Of a DNA stretch of 51,082 nucleotides, positions 15,866 through 25,667 are shown one piece after another. The notes under the pieces are model-generated. The model did no database searches and was not told the DNA's origin. It saw only the letters and a list, made by a program, of their open reading frames with translations. Made by a program: the position numbers and the translations under genes. This DNA comes from an uncultured Planctomycetia bacterium (GTDB lineage Bacteria; Planctomycetota; UBA1135; GCA-002686595). Where the stretch lies: contig CALFYL010000387.1 of the NCBI GenBank assembly GCA_937952135.1, forward strand, positions 1 through 51,082, in the 5' to 3' direction. Position 1 is the stretch's first letter; every line of letters starts with the position of its first letter.

Positions 15866-16830
15866 TCCGAGCTTCGTGCTTGCTCGTTTTCGCCGCGCTG
15901 TTCGCCAGTTGCGCGAGCGACGCGCTGCCGCGCACTCCGCCGCCGCTCGCGGGGATGGAGGAGCCGCTCGAGTGGATGGACGAACCCGCCGACGAGGAAC
16001 AGCGCCGCGCGCTCCCCAGCGGTTCGTTCACCGGCATCGTCGTGGGGGACGCGCGCCAGTCGCTCGACGCGATGCTAGCGGCGCCGGAGGGAATCGCGGT
16101 GACGCGCGTGGTCGAGAACTCGCCCGCCGCGATCGCGGGCATCGCCGAGGGCGACCTGCTGCTCGAGGCGACGACCGCCCGCGAGACCGTCCCGCTCGCG
16201 TGGCCCGCCGAGTGGCGCCGCATCGAGCTCGAGGCCGAGCCCGGCAGCGTGTTGCGCCTGCTGGTCGACCGCGCGGGCGCCGAGAAAGAGCTCGAAGTGA
16301 CAACGGTGAAGCGCATCGCGCCCGGTCCTCGCGCGGCGGCGACGCGCTACACCGAAGGCGAACGCGTCGGGGTCGTCGTGCGCACCGCGACCGAGGTCGA
16401 GGCGCGCGCGGCGGCGCTCGGACCCGGCGGCGGCGCGGTCGTGGTCGGCTTGACGCGCGAGTCGCCGTGGCGCGCCGCGGGCGTCGTGTACGGCGACCTG
16501 ATCCGCGCCGTGAACGGCGTCGAGGTCGCGCACCCGCAGGTGCTGCTCGACTCCCTGCGCGCTGCGCCCGCGGACTCGAAGGTCGAACTCGAGCTCGTGC
16601 GCGCGGGCGCGGTGCTCAGCGTCCGAGCGCCGCTCTCGCGTCGCGACAGCGAGCTCAAGTCCTTCAACGTCCCGCTCATCTATTCGTTCTCGCGCGAGCG
16701 CGACCTGACGGAGCAGTCGCTGCTGCTCGGCCTCGTCCGCTGGCGGCGGACGCCCGCCGCCTGGGACTTCCGCCTGCTGTGGTTCATCACGCTGCGCGGC
16801 GGCGACGCCAACCGACTGGAGTCGCTGTAG
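15862..16830 (+). CDS. Putative lipoprotein with two PDZ domains
   Basis: A 322-residue protein starting in the ATGA overlap with the ABC fusion gene. The N-terminus CLLVFAALFASCASD has a hydrophobic stretch and a lipobox-like Cys at residue 17, so it is probably exported and lipid-anchored. Two PDZ-like modules are visible: one around 65-145 (VTRVVENSPAAIAGIAEGDLL) and one around 175-260 (VVGLTRESPWRAAGVVYGDLI). No protease catalytic motif is present, unlike HtrA proteins, so it looks like a pure binding adaptor. Its TAG stop shares one base with the GTG start of the following FG-GAP protein, which implies tightly coupled translation. It could present or dock the secreted propellers for the upstream transporter; this is inference from gene order. 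Confidence 0.75.
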   Translation: MIRASCLLVFAALFASCASDALPRTPPPLAGMEEPLEWMDEPADEEQRRALPSGSFTGIVVGDARQSLDAMLAAPEGIAVTRVVENSPAAIAGIAEGDLLLEATTARETVPLAWPAEWRRIELEAEPGSVLRLLVDRAGAEKELEVTTVKRIAPGPRAAATRYTEGERVGVVVRTATEVEARAAALGPGGGAVVVGLTRESPWRAAGVVYGDLIRAVNGVEVAHPQVLLDSLRAAPADSKVELELVRAGAVLSVRAPLSRRDSELKSFNVPLIYSFSRERDLTEQSLLLGLVRWRRTPAAWDFRLLWFITLRGGDANRLESL

Positions 16831-18407
16831 TGGCGCTGCTCGCAGCCACCGCGCTGTGCGCGAGCCTCGCCGCGCAGTCGAGCAGCTCGTTCGCGGCCGT
16901 GCGCAACCTGCAACTGCCCGGCGGCTGGCGGCCGACCGCGGCCGCGCTCGCGGACCTCGACGGCGACGGAGGCGAGGACGTCGTCGTGGCGGCGAACGAG
17001 CGCAGCAAGTCCTTCTCGCGCGAGCTGCAGCTCTGGCGCAAGGTCGCCGGCGGCGCGAGCTACTCGCTCTCCGAACGCTTCGCGCTCACGCCGGACGTCG
17101 TCGCCTGGGCGCTCGGCGACGTGCGCGACGGCGGCGGCGCGGAAATCGTGCTGTTCACGGCGACGGGCGCCTTCTCGTGGCGACCTTCGGGCCCGCCCGA
17201 GGCGCGCCTCGAGCGGCTGGCGGCGCTCGAGTTCCTCTGGCAGCTCCCCGAACCCGACGAGTGCTTCCACATCGAGCATCTGCTGCGCGACGTCGACGGC
17301 GACGGGCTCACGGACGTCGTCGCGCCCGGACCGCACGGCTACACGGTCCTCGTGCAGCGCCGACCGCGCGCCGCGGAACAGCCCTTCGGCGCGACGAGCG
17401 TGCTGCGCATGCCCGAAGAGGAGGACGCCGAGGGTGCGTGGGTCAGCGCGAGCGCGAGCGAAGGCGCGTCGGTGCGCGGTCGGCGGAACTCGAGCGAGCT
17501 CTCGATCCGCCTCGGCAGCGACGACGTCGGCGAAGACGGCCAAGTGGCCTCGCGGGTGCTCGTGCAGGTCAACGAGAGCGTTCCGCACGCCCAGTGGATC
17601 GACTGGGACGGCGACGGAAAGCTGGACGTGCTCGCGCAAACGTCGACGCGCCTCCACGTGTGGCGCCAGAGCGCGAACGCGGCGTTTTCGGAGGCGCCGG
17701 AGCTTTCGCTCGCGCTGCCGGTCGAGGCCGACCGCGCGCGGCGGCTGGACGCGTCCTACAGCTCGCACGCGGTCGACCTCGACGGCGACAAGCGCGCGGA
17801 CTGCGTGGTGTTCGCGGGCGACAAGCGCTCGGAGGACGTGCGCACGCAGGGACTGATCTTCACGCAGCGCGCGGTGAAGAGCGGCCCGCCGCTCTTCGGC
17901 GAGAACGGCCGGCCGAGCGACCTGCTGGTGTTCGGAGGCTTCGTCTCGAGCCCGACGTTCCGCGACCTCGACGGCGACGGACTCCTCGACCTGAGCCTGC
18001 GCGCGGTGCGGCCGGACTTGATCGACCAACTGCGCAGCGCGGCGAACGAGTCGATCGACGCCGAGCTCTACATCTACCGCAACCTCGGCGGGCGCTTCTC
18101 CAAACAGCCCGACCTGATGTGGCGCCACGCGATCCCGATCCAGCGCTTCCAGCTCACCAGCAGCTTCTGCGGCGACTTGACGGGCGACAAGTTGTCGGAG
18201 TTGCTCGTGCGCGACCGGCCCGAGGAACTGCGCGTGCTCCTGTTGCGCGCGGCGCCGCGCGGAGGCGCGTGGAGCGTGCTCGAGCGGCCGCTGTGGACGC
18301 TCAAGATCGACGCGCGCGCCGACGTGGAGCTCGTGGAGACGCCCGGCGCCAAGCCTCGCGTGCTGGTGATCGAACCGAACCAGGTGCTGCACGTGAGCTT
18401 TCCATGA
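16830..18407 (+). CDS. Secreted FG-GAP/VCBS repeat protein (first of pair)
   Basis: A 525-residue protein using a GTG start that overlaps the preceding TAG by one base. This start gives a clean signal peptide (ALLAATALCASLAAQ). The body contains repeated calcium-binding FG-GAP/VCBS-like loops of the form D-x-D-G-D-x-x-x-D: DLDGDGGEDVV, DVDGDGLTDVV, DWDGDGKLDVL, DLDGDKRADCV, DLDGDGLLDLS and the degenerate DLTGDKLSELL. Six to seven such blades suggest an integrin-like beta-propeller in the periplasm or outside the cell. The stop overlaps the ATG of a second protein of the same design. No enzymatic motif is seen. The function is unknown; the operon with an ABC exporter and a PDZ lipoprotein suggests envelope assembly or surface binding. 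Confidence 0.78.
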   Translation: MALLAATALCASLAAQSSSSFAAVRNLQLPGGWRPTAAALADLDGDGGEDVVVAANERSKSFSRELQLWRKVAGGASYSLSERFALTPDVVAWALGDVRDGGGAEIVLFTATGAFSWRPSGPPEARLERLAALEFLWQLPEPDECFHIEHLLRDVDGDGLTDVVAPGPHGYTVLVQRRPRAAEQPFGATSVLRMPEEEDAEGAWVSASASEGASVRGRRNSSELSIRLGSDDVGEDGQVASRVLVQVNESVPHAQWIDWDGDGKLDVLAQTSTRLHVWRQSANAAFSEAPELSLALPVEADRARRLDASYSSHAVDLDGDKRADCVVFAGDKRSEDVRTQGLIFTQRAVKSGPPLFGENGRPSDLLVFGGFVSSPTFRDLDGDGLLDLSLRAVRPDLIDQLRSAANESIDAELYIYRNLGGRFSKQPDLMWRHAIPIQRFQLTSSFCGDLTGDKLSELLVRDRPEELRVLLLRAAPRGGAWSVLERPLWTLKIDARADVELVETPGAKPRVLVIEPNQVLHVSFP

Positions 18408-20077
18408 GCGCGCGCACGAACCTTCTCGCCGCGCTGCTCGGCGCCGCGCCGGCGGCCGCGTTGCAGGTCCCGCAACAGCCGGCCGGGCTCTCGACGCTCA
18501 GCCTCGAGCCCGACTTCGAAGTCGTCGCGCACCGCGTGCTCGCGAGCGAAGGCCGGCCCGAGGTGCTGATCCTGTTCGGCCACGACGGCCAGATCGAGAG
18601 TTGGCGGCCCTTCGCCGAGGCGCGCGAGGGCGACAAGCGCTTCCTCGTCGTCCTCCCGCAGCCCAAGCGTACGTTGGTCGACACCGCGAGCTACGGCGGG
18701 CGCGATTTCGTCGTCGCGGCGAGCCCGACTGGCGTGACGGCGTATCCGCTCGACGAGAACCGCCGCGTCACAGCCGAGGCGCAGAGCTGGATCCCGCGCG
18801 CGAAGTTCCAACTGCGCGTGCTCACACCGCAGCTCAGCTCGATCGTGCAGGACGTCAACCGCGACGGCGCGCCCGACATCGTGTTGCCCGGCCCCAGCGC
18901 GTGCGAGCTGTGGCTCGCCAGCTTCGACGCCGCCGAAGGCGCGCCGAAGTTCCGCAAGACCGCCACGCTCGCGGTCGACGTGACGCGCTGGGGGTCGCGC
19001 GAAGGCGAGTTCCTCTCGGACTCGCTCGAGAGTTCCTTCGCCATCCCCGGCCTCGACACGCGCGACGTGAACGGCGACGGCCGCCCCGACCTGCTGGTCG
19101 AGCAGGACCAGCGCCGCGCGTTCCACTTGCAGCGCGAGGACGGCTCGTTCCCGGTCGCGCCCGACGTGCAGGTCGACCTGTCGATCTTCCGCGACACCAC
19201 GGAAGCCGCCGGGCTCAAGCTCGGCGCCGTTCTGTCGGCCACCGACCGCGCGAGCTGGTCCAGCCGCGACCTCGACCGCGACGGCATCCCCGACTACGTG
19301 ATCGGGCACCGGCGCAAGGTGTGGGTGTTCCGCGGCGGCAAGCAAGGCCCGCAATTCAAGGATCCGGCCGCGATCCTCAAGACCGCCGAGGACATCACAG
19401 TGCTCTCGGTGCTCGAACTCGACGACGACGAGCACCCCGATCTGCTGCTCGTGAAGTTGCAGGTGCCGACGCTCGCGACGCTGTTGCGCGGACTGTTCGG
19501 CGAGTGGGACGTGCGCATCGGAGCGCTGGGTTACCGCAACAAGGGCGACGCGACCTTCGAGACGGCGCCGAAGTGGTCGAACGAGCTCACGATGCGCCTG
19601 CCGGGCATCGTGGGGCTCGTGAAGAACCCCGAGAAGATCCTCGAGCGCTTCACCGAGCTCGAGAAGCGCTTCCGCGTGTCCGCGCGCGGCGACGTGAACG
19701 GCGACGGGGAGCTCGACGTGCTCGTCGCGAGCGAGGACCGCAAGCGGCTGGAAGTCTGGTACGGCGCGCCCGGCGCGGGTCGCGACACGCGCGGCGAACG
19801 CAAGGTGCGCGAGATCCTGTTCGACGACAAGAACACGGCCTGGGACGTCGACCGCGTGGTGGCGGCGCTCGGCAGTCTCGCGCAGCGCCAGGTCGCGCTG
19901 CTCACGGGCGAGCGAAAGCCCGACTGGAGCGTGGAGCTGCGCGATCCGGCGAAGTTCGAGCTCGGCGCGCTGGAGTGCGCGGACTTCGACGCGGACGCTC
20001 GCGCCGAGGTGCTGGTCGGCTATCGTCGTATCCAGGGCGGTCGAGCGGTGCTGTTCGACGTGCTGGCGCGGCGCTGA
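18404..20077 (+). CDS. Secreted FG-GAP/VCBS repeat protein (second of pair)
   Basis: A 557-residue protein beginning in the ATGA overlap with the previous gene. The N-terminus (LLAALLGAAPAAALQ) is a short signal peptide. Calcium-loop repeats are DVNRDGAPDIVLPG, DVNGDGRPDLLVEQ, DLDRDGIPDYVIG, ELDDDEHPDLLLV, DVNGDGELDVLVAS and DFDADARAEVLVGY, spaced about 60-90 residues apart. This again implies a seven-bladed propeller. Similarity to the preceding product is in repeat architecture rather than obvious sequence identity, so they may be an old duplication or functionally paired. It is the last gene of the coupled ABC/PDZ/FG-GAP operon; the next gene starts 72 nt later with its own ribosome-binding site. 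The molecular role is unknown. Confidence 0.78.
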   Translation: MSARTNLLAALLGAAPAAALQVPQQPAGLSTLSLEPDFEVVAHRVLASEGRPEVLILFGHDGQIESWRPFAEAREGDKRFLVVLPQPKRTLVDTASYGGRDFVVAASPTGVTAYPLDENRRVTAEAQSWIPRAKFQLRVLTPQLSSIVQDVNRDGAPDIVLPGPSACELWLASFDAAEGAPKFRKTATLAVDVTRWGSREGEFLSDSLESSFAIPGLDTRDVNGDGRPDLLVEQDQRRAFHLQREDGSFPVAPDVQVDLSIFRDTTEAAGLKLGAVLSATDRASWSSRDLDRDGIPDYVIGHRRKVWVFRGGKQGPQFKDPAAILKTAEDITVLSVLELDDDEHPDLLLVKLQVPTLATLLRGLFGEWDVRIGALGYRNKGDATFETAPKWSNELTMRLPGIVGLVKNPEKILERFTELEKRFRVSARGDVNGDGELDVLVASEDRKRLEVWYGAPGAGRDTRGERKVREILFDDKNTAWDVDRVVAALGSLAQRQVALLTGERKPDWSVELRDPAKFELGALECADFDADARAEVLVGYRRIQGGRAVLFDVLARR

Positions 20078-20149
20078 GCTCGCCGAAGCGGGCGGGCACG
20101 TCGCGGATCGACGCCGGAACGAGCAAGGAATCACGGAGCGAACTCGACG

Positions 20150-20728
20150 ATGCTGACGCGCGAAGAAGCCTGGGCGCACCTGTGCGAGTGGACGAAGACC
20201 GACGCTCTGCGCAAGCACGCGCGGGCGGTCGAAGTGGTGATGCGAGCGGCGGCGGAGCGCTACGGCGCAGGCGCGGCGGATGTCGAGCGCTTCGGGATCG
20301 CGGGCCTGCTGCACGATGCGGATTACGAGGCCTGGCCCGAGGAACATCCGGCGCGGATCGTCGCCTGGCTGCGCGAGCGCGGCGAGGAGGAGCTCGCGCA
20401 CGCGATCAGCGCCCACTACACGAAGTGGAACGTCCCGTACGTGTCGGCGCTCGACAAGGCGCTGCTCGCGTGCGACGAGCTCACGGGGTTCGTGGGCGCG
20501 TGCGCGCTGGTGCGGCCGGAAGGCCTCGCGACGCTCGAACCCAAGAGCGTCGTGAAGAAGCTCAAGGACAAGGGCTTCGCGGCCAAGGTGGAACGCGAGG
20601 AAGTGCACGCGGGCGCGCAGTTGCTCGGCGTCGAGCTCGCGGAGCACATCGGGTTCGTGATTCGCTCGCTGCGGCCGCACGCGGCGGAGCTCGGACTCGC
20701 CGGCGTCGCCGCGCAGGGAGGCGTGTGA
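20150..20728 (+). CDS. HD-domain hydrolase
   Basis: A 192-residue cytoplasmic protein of the HD phosphohydrolase superfamily. His23 in RKHARAVE, the diagnostic pair His55-Asp56 in GLLHDADYE, and the later SALDKALLACDEL aspartate supply the metal ligands. The protein resembles small HDIG/YfbR-like hydrolases that act on nucleotides or related phosphomonoesters. An upstream CGGAG at about 20134-20138, 11 nt from the ATG, is a plausible Shine-Dalgarno site. The stop TGA shares one base with the ATG of the beta-helix gene that follows (TGATG), so those two are coupled. A housekeeping hydrolase coupled to a large secreted protein is an unexpected pairing. The substrate cannot be assigned from sequence. 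Confidence 0.8.
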   Translation: MLTREEAWAHLCEWTKTDALRKHARAVEVVMRAAAERYGAGAADVERFGIAGLLHDADYEAWPEEHPARIVAWLRERGEEELAHAISAHYTKWNVPYVSALDKALLACDELTGFVGACALVRPEGLATLEPKSVVKKLKDKGFAAKVEREEVHAGAQLLGVELAEHIGFVIRSLRPHAAELGLAGVAAQGGV

Positions 20729-22902
20729 TGCGCCTCGCGCCCGCCCTTTGCCTCGCACTCGCGGCCGTGTCCTCGGCGCAGACGGCGCCGCAGGCGAAGA
20801 CGTCGCCGCCGCGCGCCGAGGTGATCCTCGTCGACCGCGACGACCTCGTGATCGACCGCTCGTGCACGCTCGAGACCACGGGGCTTCCGATCGAGGACAA
20901 GGCCGGCGACGGCCTGGTGAAGATCGTCGCCGACGGAGTCACGGTGCAGTTCACGCGCACGCCGCTCTTCGGCGCGGCCAGCAGCGTTCCGCCCGACGAG
21001 TTGCGCGGCGTGGGCGTGCGCGTGCTCGCGAAGAACGTCACGCTGCGCGGCGGCCAGCTCCAAGGTTTCAAGGCCGCGATCTGGGCCACCGGCGCCGACG
21101 GATTGCTCGTGGAAGGCTTCAACTTCTCGAACAACTTTCGCCAGCACCTGCGCTCGACACCCGCGGCCGAGGCTTCGTCCGACTGGCTGTGGCCGCACCA
21201 GAACGACCGGAACGAGTGGCTCACGAACTACGGCGCCGCGATCTACGTCGAGGAGTCGACGGGCGTGACGCTGCGCTCGAACGTGGCGCGCTCGGGCCAG
21301 AACGGGATCTGCCTGCGGCGCGTCGACGGCTCGGCGATCCACGACAACGACCTGAGCTTCCTCTCGGGCTGGGGACTGGCGATGTTTCGCTCGAACGCGA
21401 ACACCGTCGACCACAACAGCTTCGACTTCTGCGTGCGCGGCTACAGCCACGGCGTGTACTCGCGCGGCCAGGACTCGGCTGGCATCCTGGTCTTCGAGCA
21501 GTGCAGCGACAACTTGTTCGCGTTCAATTCGGCGACGCACTCGGGCGACGGCTTCTTCGGTTTCACGGGCGTCGAGGCGCTGGAGGGCGCGAACGTCGAG
21601 CACCGCGGCCTGGGCTGCAATCGCAACCGGCTCCACGGGAACGATTTCTCGTACGCGCCCGCGATCGGGATCGAGATGACCTTCTCCTTCGACAACGTGT
21701 TCGACTCGAACAAGCTCGTCGGCGGCAACTACGGCGTGTGGGGCGGCTACTCGCAGCGCACGTCGGTGGTGGACAACGACATCGCGGAGAACACGATCAG
21801 CGGCGTGGCGGTCGAGCACGGCCGCGGCTGGCGCATCGCCGGAAACCGCTTCGCGCGCAACAACCGCGGCATCGAGCTGTGGTGGGACGACGACAAGGAC
21901 CTGCTCGCGAAACCGTGGGCGAAGGCGAACGGCGCCGAGTCCGCGGAGAACGAGATCAGCTCGAACGAGTTCGAGGGCGAGCAGCTCGCGCTCGAGCTGC
22001 GGGGCGGCGCGCGCGCGTGGTTCGACGGGTCCGAGGACGCGTCCGTGAAGGTCGACGAGGCGAGCCGGCTCGAGCGCGAGTTCGAGCCGCAGGCGCGGCC
22101 GGCGCTGGACGACGAGCGGCTGAAGAAGCTGCCGGGCACGCGCGCGGCCGTCGGCGGGAGGCCGCTGCTCGCGGGGCGCGACAAGATCCTCGTCACCGAG
22201 TGGGGACCCTACGACCACAACACGCCGCTCCTGTGGCGGACCGTCGATCAAGGCGCGAGCCACGTGTACCAACTGCTCGGCGGCGAGATCGCGATCGCGG
22301 TCGACGCCGGCGCGAACGTCAAGCTCGCGATGGATCCGTCGGGTGCGGCGCCGCGCTATGTGCTCACGCCGCGCAAACCGGGCGGGGTCACGCCCTACGA
22401 GCTCAAGGTGCGCGTGACGAGCGGCGAGCTCAGCGCTCGCGGCCTGTTCATCGCCGCGAACTGGAAGATCGGCGTCGGCGGCTACCAGACCGACCCGCGC
22501 GAGGACGCGGCCGCGTGGCGCAAGCAAGTCGAAGCCGCCGCGAAGTGGTGGGAGGCGCCGCAGCTCGTGCTGCGCTACGGCAACGGGGGCGCGAGCGAGC
22601 TCGGCGATGCGCCGGCGGAGGTGCGCGAGGCGAAGCTGCCGCGCGAGCGCTTCGGCACGCTCGCGACGACGCAGCTCGAGCTGCCCGCGGGGCGTTGGAA
22701 GCTCGCCACGACCTCCGACGACGGCGTGCGCGTGCGCGTCGACGGCAAGCTCGTCATCGACAACTGGACGCACCACGTCCCGACCGTGGACAGCGCGGAG
22801 CTGGAGCTCGCCGAAGCACGCCGCGTCGCGCTCGAAGTCGAGCACTTCGAGCTCGACGGCTACTCGACGCTCGAGTTCGAGCTCACGCCGATCGCGCCTT
22901 GA
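20728..22902 (+). CDS. Secreted right-handed beta-helix protein with C-terminal PA14-like domain
   Basis: A 724-residue exoprotein. The signal peptide ends near residue 18 (LCLALAAVSSAQ). Residues about 80-440 are a parallel beta-helix built from N-x-x-x-x-N-x-I/V repeats such as GSAIHDNDLSFLSGWGL, DNDIAENTISGVAVEHG and NRFARNNRGIELW. This is the NosD/pectate-lyase-like fold of many carbohydrate-active proteins. Residues about 560-724 resemble a PA14 carbohydrate-binding domain, with the signature ATTSDDGVRVRVDGKLVIDN near 660. No catalytic lysine/arginine set can be assigned by eye, so lyase activity is unproven. It overlaps the HD hydrolase stop and is convergent with the beta-propeller gene (7 nt between stops). 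Polysaccharide binding or degradation outside the cell is the best guess. Confidence 0.78.
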   Translation: MRLAPALCLALAAVSSAQTAPQAKTSPPRAEVILVDRDDLVIDRSCTLETTGLPIEDKAGDGLVKIVADGVTVQFTRTPLFGAASSVPPDELRGVGVRVLAKNVTLRGGQLQGFKAAIWATGADGLLVEGFNFSNNFRQHLRSTPAAEASSDWLWPHQNDRNEWLTNYGAAIYVEESTGVTLRSNVARSGQNGICLRRVDGSAIHDNDLSFLSGWGLAMFRSNANTVDHNSFDFCVRGYSHGVYSRGQDSAGILVFEQCSDNLFAFNSATHSGDGFFGFTGVEALEGANVEHRGLGCNRNRLHGNDFSYAPAIGIEMTFSFDNVFDSNKLVGGNYGVWGGYSQRTSVVDNDIAENTISGVAVEHGRGWRIAGNRFARNNRGIELWWDDDKDLLAKPWAKANGAESAENEISSNEFEGEQLALELRGGARAWFDGSEDASVKVDEASRLEREFEPQARPALDDERLKKLPGTRAAVGGRPLLAGRDKILVTEWGPYDHNTPLLWRTVDQGASHVYQLLGGEIAIAVDAGANVKLAMDPSGAAPRYVLTPRKPGGVTPYELKVRVTSGELSARGLFIAANWKIGVGGYQTDPREDAAAWRKQVEAAAKWWEAPQLVLRYGNGGASELGDAPAEVREAKLPRERFGTLATTQLELPAGRWKLATTSDDGVRVRVDGKLVIDNWTHHVPTVDSAELELAEARRVALEVEHFELDGYSTLEFELTPIAP

Positions 22903-22909
22903 ACGCGCT

Positions 22910-24496
22910 TCACATGTTGAAGCGCGAGATCTTGTTCGCGCCCGACTCGGTGAACCACACCGCGCCGCCGGGTCCGATGATCAGGCCGTCCTTGAGCCCC
23001 GGGGCGCCGCCGATCGGCACCGCCCGCACGCCGTTCGACTGCGTGTCGAGCACCATCAGGTAGCCGACGTTGCGCGTGCCGATCACGACCTTGCCGTCGC
23101 GGCGCGTCGCCATCGGTCCGCCGACCTCGAAGCCGAAGTTCGCGGGGAAGAGGTACTCGACGAACTGGCCGCTCGCGACGTCGTAGCAACCGAAGCGCGC
23201 GGAACTCCACAGCGAGTACCACACCTTGCCGCCCAGGTAGCTCGCGAACGCGGGCCCCGCCGGAGTCGGCACCGGCAAGTTCGACTGCACATCGGCCCAG
23301 GTCAGCTTCGCGAGCGAGTTGGCGAAGTACTGCGTGAAGTAAAGCGCTTGGCCGCGCACGTCTTCGGTTCCGGCCACGACCCACGCGTTCGGCACGAGCA
23401 TCGTGAAGGTGCTCCCCCAGGTGTTCGTCGCGGGCTGGAAGGTGGCGATGCGGTTCTGGCCGTGGTCGGTGACGTACAGCCGGCCGTTCGCGCTGAGGAT
23501 CGGGATCGCGAGCGTGCTGGGCGAGTAGGGCGCATTGAACTGCGCCGTCGCGTTCGTGGCCGAGTCGACGCGCACGAGCCCGAAGTTTCCGTAGGTTCCG
23601 GTCCAGACGCGGCCGCTCGTGTCGCAGATCAAACCGTCGGGTTGCGAGCCCACGCCCACGTTCACGAAGCTGAACTGCCCCGTGGCGGGAACGAGCTTGC
23701 CCACGCGCCCCTGATTGGGCTGGCTGAACCACAGATCGCCGCTCGGATCGAAATCGAGCTGGTCGGGGAAGTTGCCGGAGGGCACGTTCCACTTCGTGAT
23801 CGCGGGCGCGGCGAGCGACGTTTCGAGCGCGGGCGCGATGCGCGTCCAGCGCAGTCCCTCGGCGTCCATCACGCGCGTGCGCTCGCCTTGCTCGGTCGTG
23901 TCGCGCACCAGCCACGCGAGCTCGAGGTCCGCTCGCGGCGCCGCGGTGCGCGCGACGTAGACCCACTCGCGCTCTCCGCGCTCCGCGGGCGGCGCTTCGA
24001 TGGCGCCGAGGTCGCCGGGGAGCAGCGCGTGAACCGCGGCGAAGCGCTCGCCCTCGAAGTGCACGTCGAGGGTCGCGTCGAGCACGTCGATCCCGGCGTG
24101 CTGAACCGCGTAGCGCCAGACGTCCTCGCCGCGCCACGAGCCGGCCTCGCGGAACACGAGCTCGCAACTCTCGAGTCCCCAGGTCGAACGCGCGCTCGCG
24201 AGCCACTTCGCCACGCCTTCGTGGGTGCGCTCGAAGGGCGGCTCGGCCTGCGCGCGAACCGGCCAGGCCAGCTTGGGATGGCGGTGCAGCGCGTGCAGCG
24301 CGGAGCACTCGACTCCGCCGATGCGCTCGCGCCGTTGCGAGTGCCAGCGCGTTCCCATCACGAGCGCCGACAGGCGCGGCCCGAGCGGCGCCTGCGCGGA
24401 CGGGGTCGCCTCCTGGGCGAGCCCGCTCTGGGAGAGCGAGGCCGACGCGACCAGGACGGCGGTGAGCGAGAGCCAAAAGCGACGCGAGGAGTGCAT
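22910..24496 (-). CDS. Secreted beta-propeller protein resembling virginiamycin B lyase (Vgb/NHL-like)
   Basis: A 528-residue exported protein. The N-terminus SSRRFWLSLTAVLVASASLS is a signal peptide. The C-terminal 300 residues are a propeller whose blades repeat the pattern G-x-L/V-W-F/T-x-x-x-x-x-x-x-I/V-x-x-F/V: DPSGDLWFSQPNQGRVGKL, DTSGRVWTGTYGNFGLVRV, ANGRLYVTDHGQNRIATF and PGGAVWFTESGANKISRF. Automatic pipelines name such proteins streptogramin/virginiamycin B lyase, but the N-terminal 230 residues are unrelated and no resistance role is implied. The ATG at 24496 is chosen because it opens the signal peptide. It is divergent from the NatA-like gene by 200 nt. Probably a secreted sensor or binding protein; the function is unknown. 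Confidence 0.75.
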   Translation of the reverse strand: MHSSRRFWLSLTAVLVASASLSQSGLAQEATPSAQAPLGPRLSALVMGTRWHSQRRERIGGVECSALHALHRHPKLAWPVRAQAEPPFERTHEGVAKWLASARSTWGLESCELVFREAGSWRGEDVWRYAVQHAGIDVLDATLDVHFEGERFAAVHALLPGDLGAIEAPPAERGEREWVYVARTAAPRADLELAWLVRDTTEQGERTRVMDAEGLRWTRIAPALETSLAAPAITKWNVPSGNFPDQLDFDPSGDLWFSQPNQGRVGKLVPATGQFSFVNVGVGSQPDGLICDTSGRVWTGTYGNFGLVRVDSATNATAQFNAPYSPSTLAIPILSANGRLYVTDHGQNRIATFQPATNTWGSTFTMLVPNAWVVAGTEDVRGQALYFTQYFANSLAKLTWADVQSNLPVPTPAGPAFASYLGGKVWYSLWSSARFGCYDVASGQFVEYLFPANFGFEVGGPMATRRDGKVVIGTRNVGYLMVLDTQSNGVRAVPIGGAPGLKDGLIIGPGGAVWFTESGANKISRFNM

Positions 24497-24696
24497 GTGC
24501 GAGCCTCGAAAGAGGGTGAACGTCCAGCCCGCGGCCAGTCTATCCGAAGTCCGCAGCGCAGCTTTCGAACGCAACTCGCCTCTCGAACGCCGGCGCCGCG
24601 CGCGTGTTCTGCGCGCAGACGGTTGGATTGGGACGCGCTTTCGAGCAAGCTCCCGCCCATGTGCAGACCGCAACGACGACTCGGGGGCGAGCCCCG

Positions 24697-25665
<969 letters not shown>

Positions 25666-25667
25666 CC

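Noticed and set aside
22910..24496. Streptogramin (virginiamycin B) resistance gene
   Set aside because: Only the propeller pattern is shared. The protein is secreted, has an unrelated N-terminal half, and no resistance context is present.
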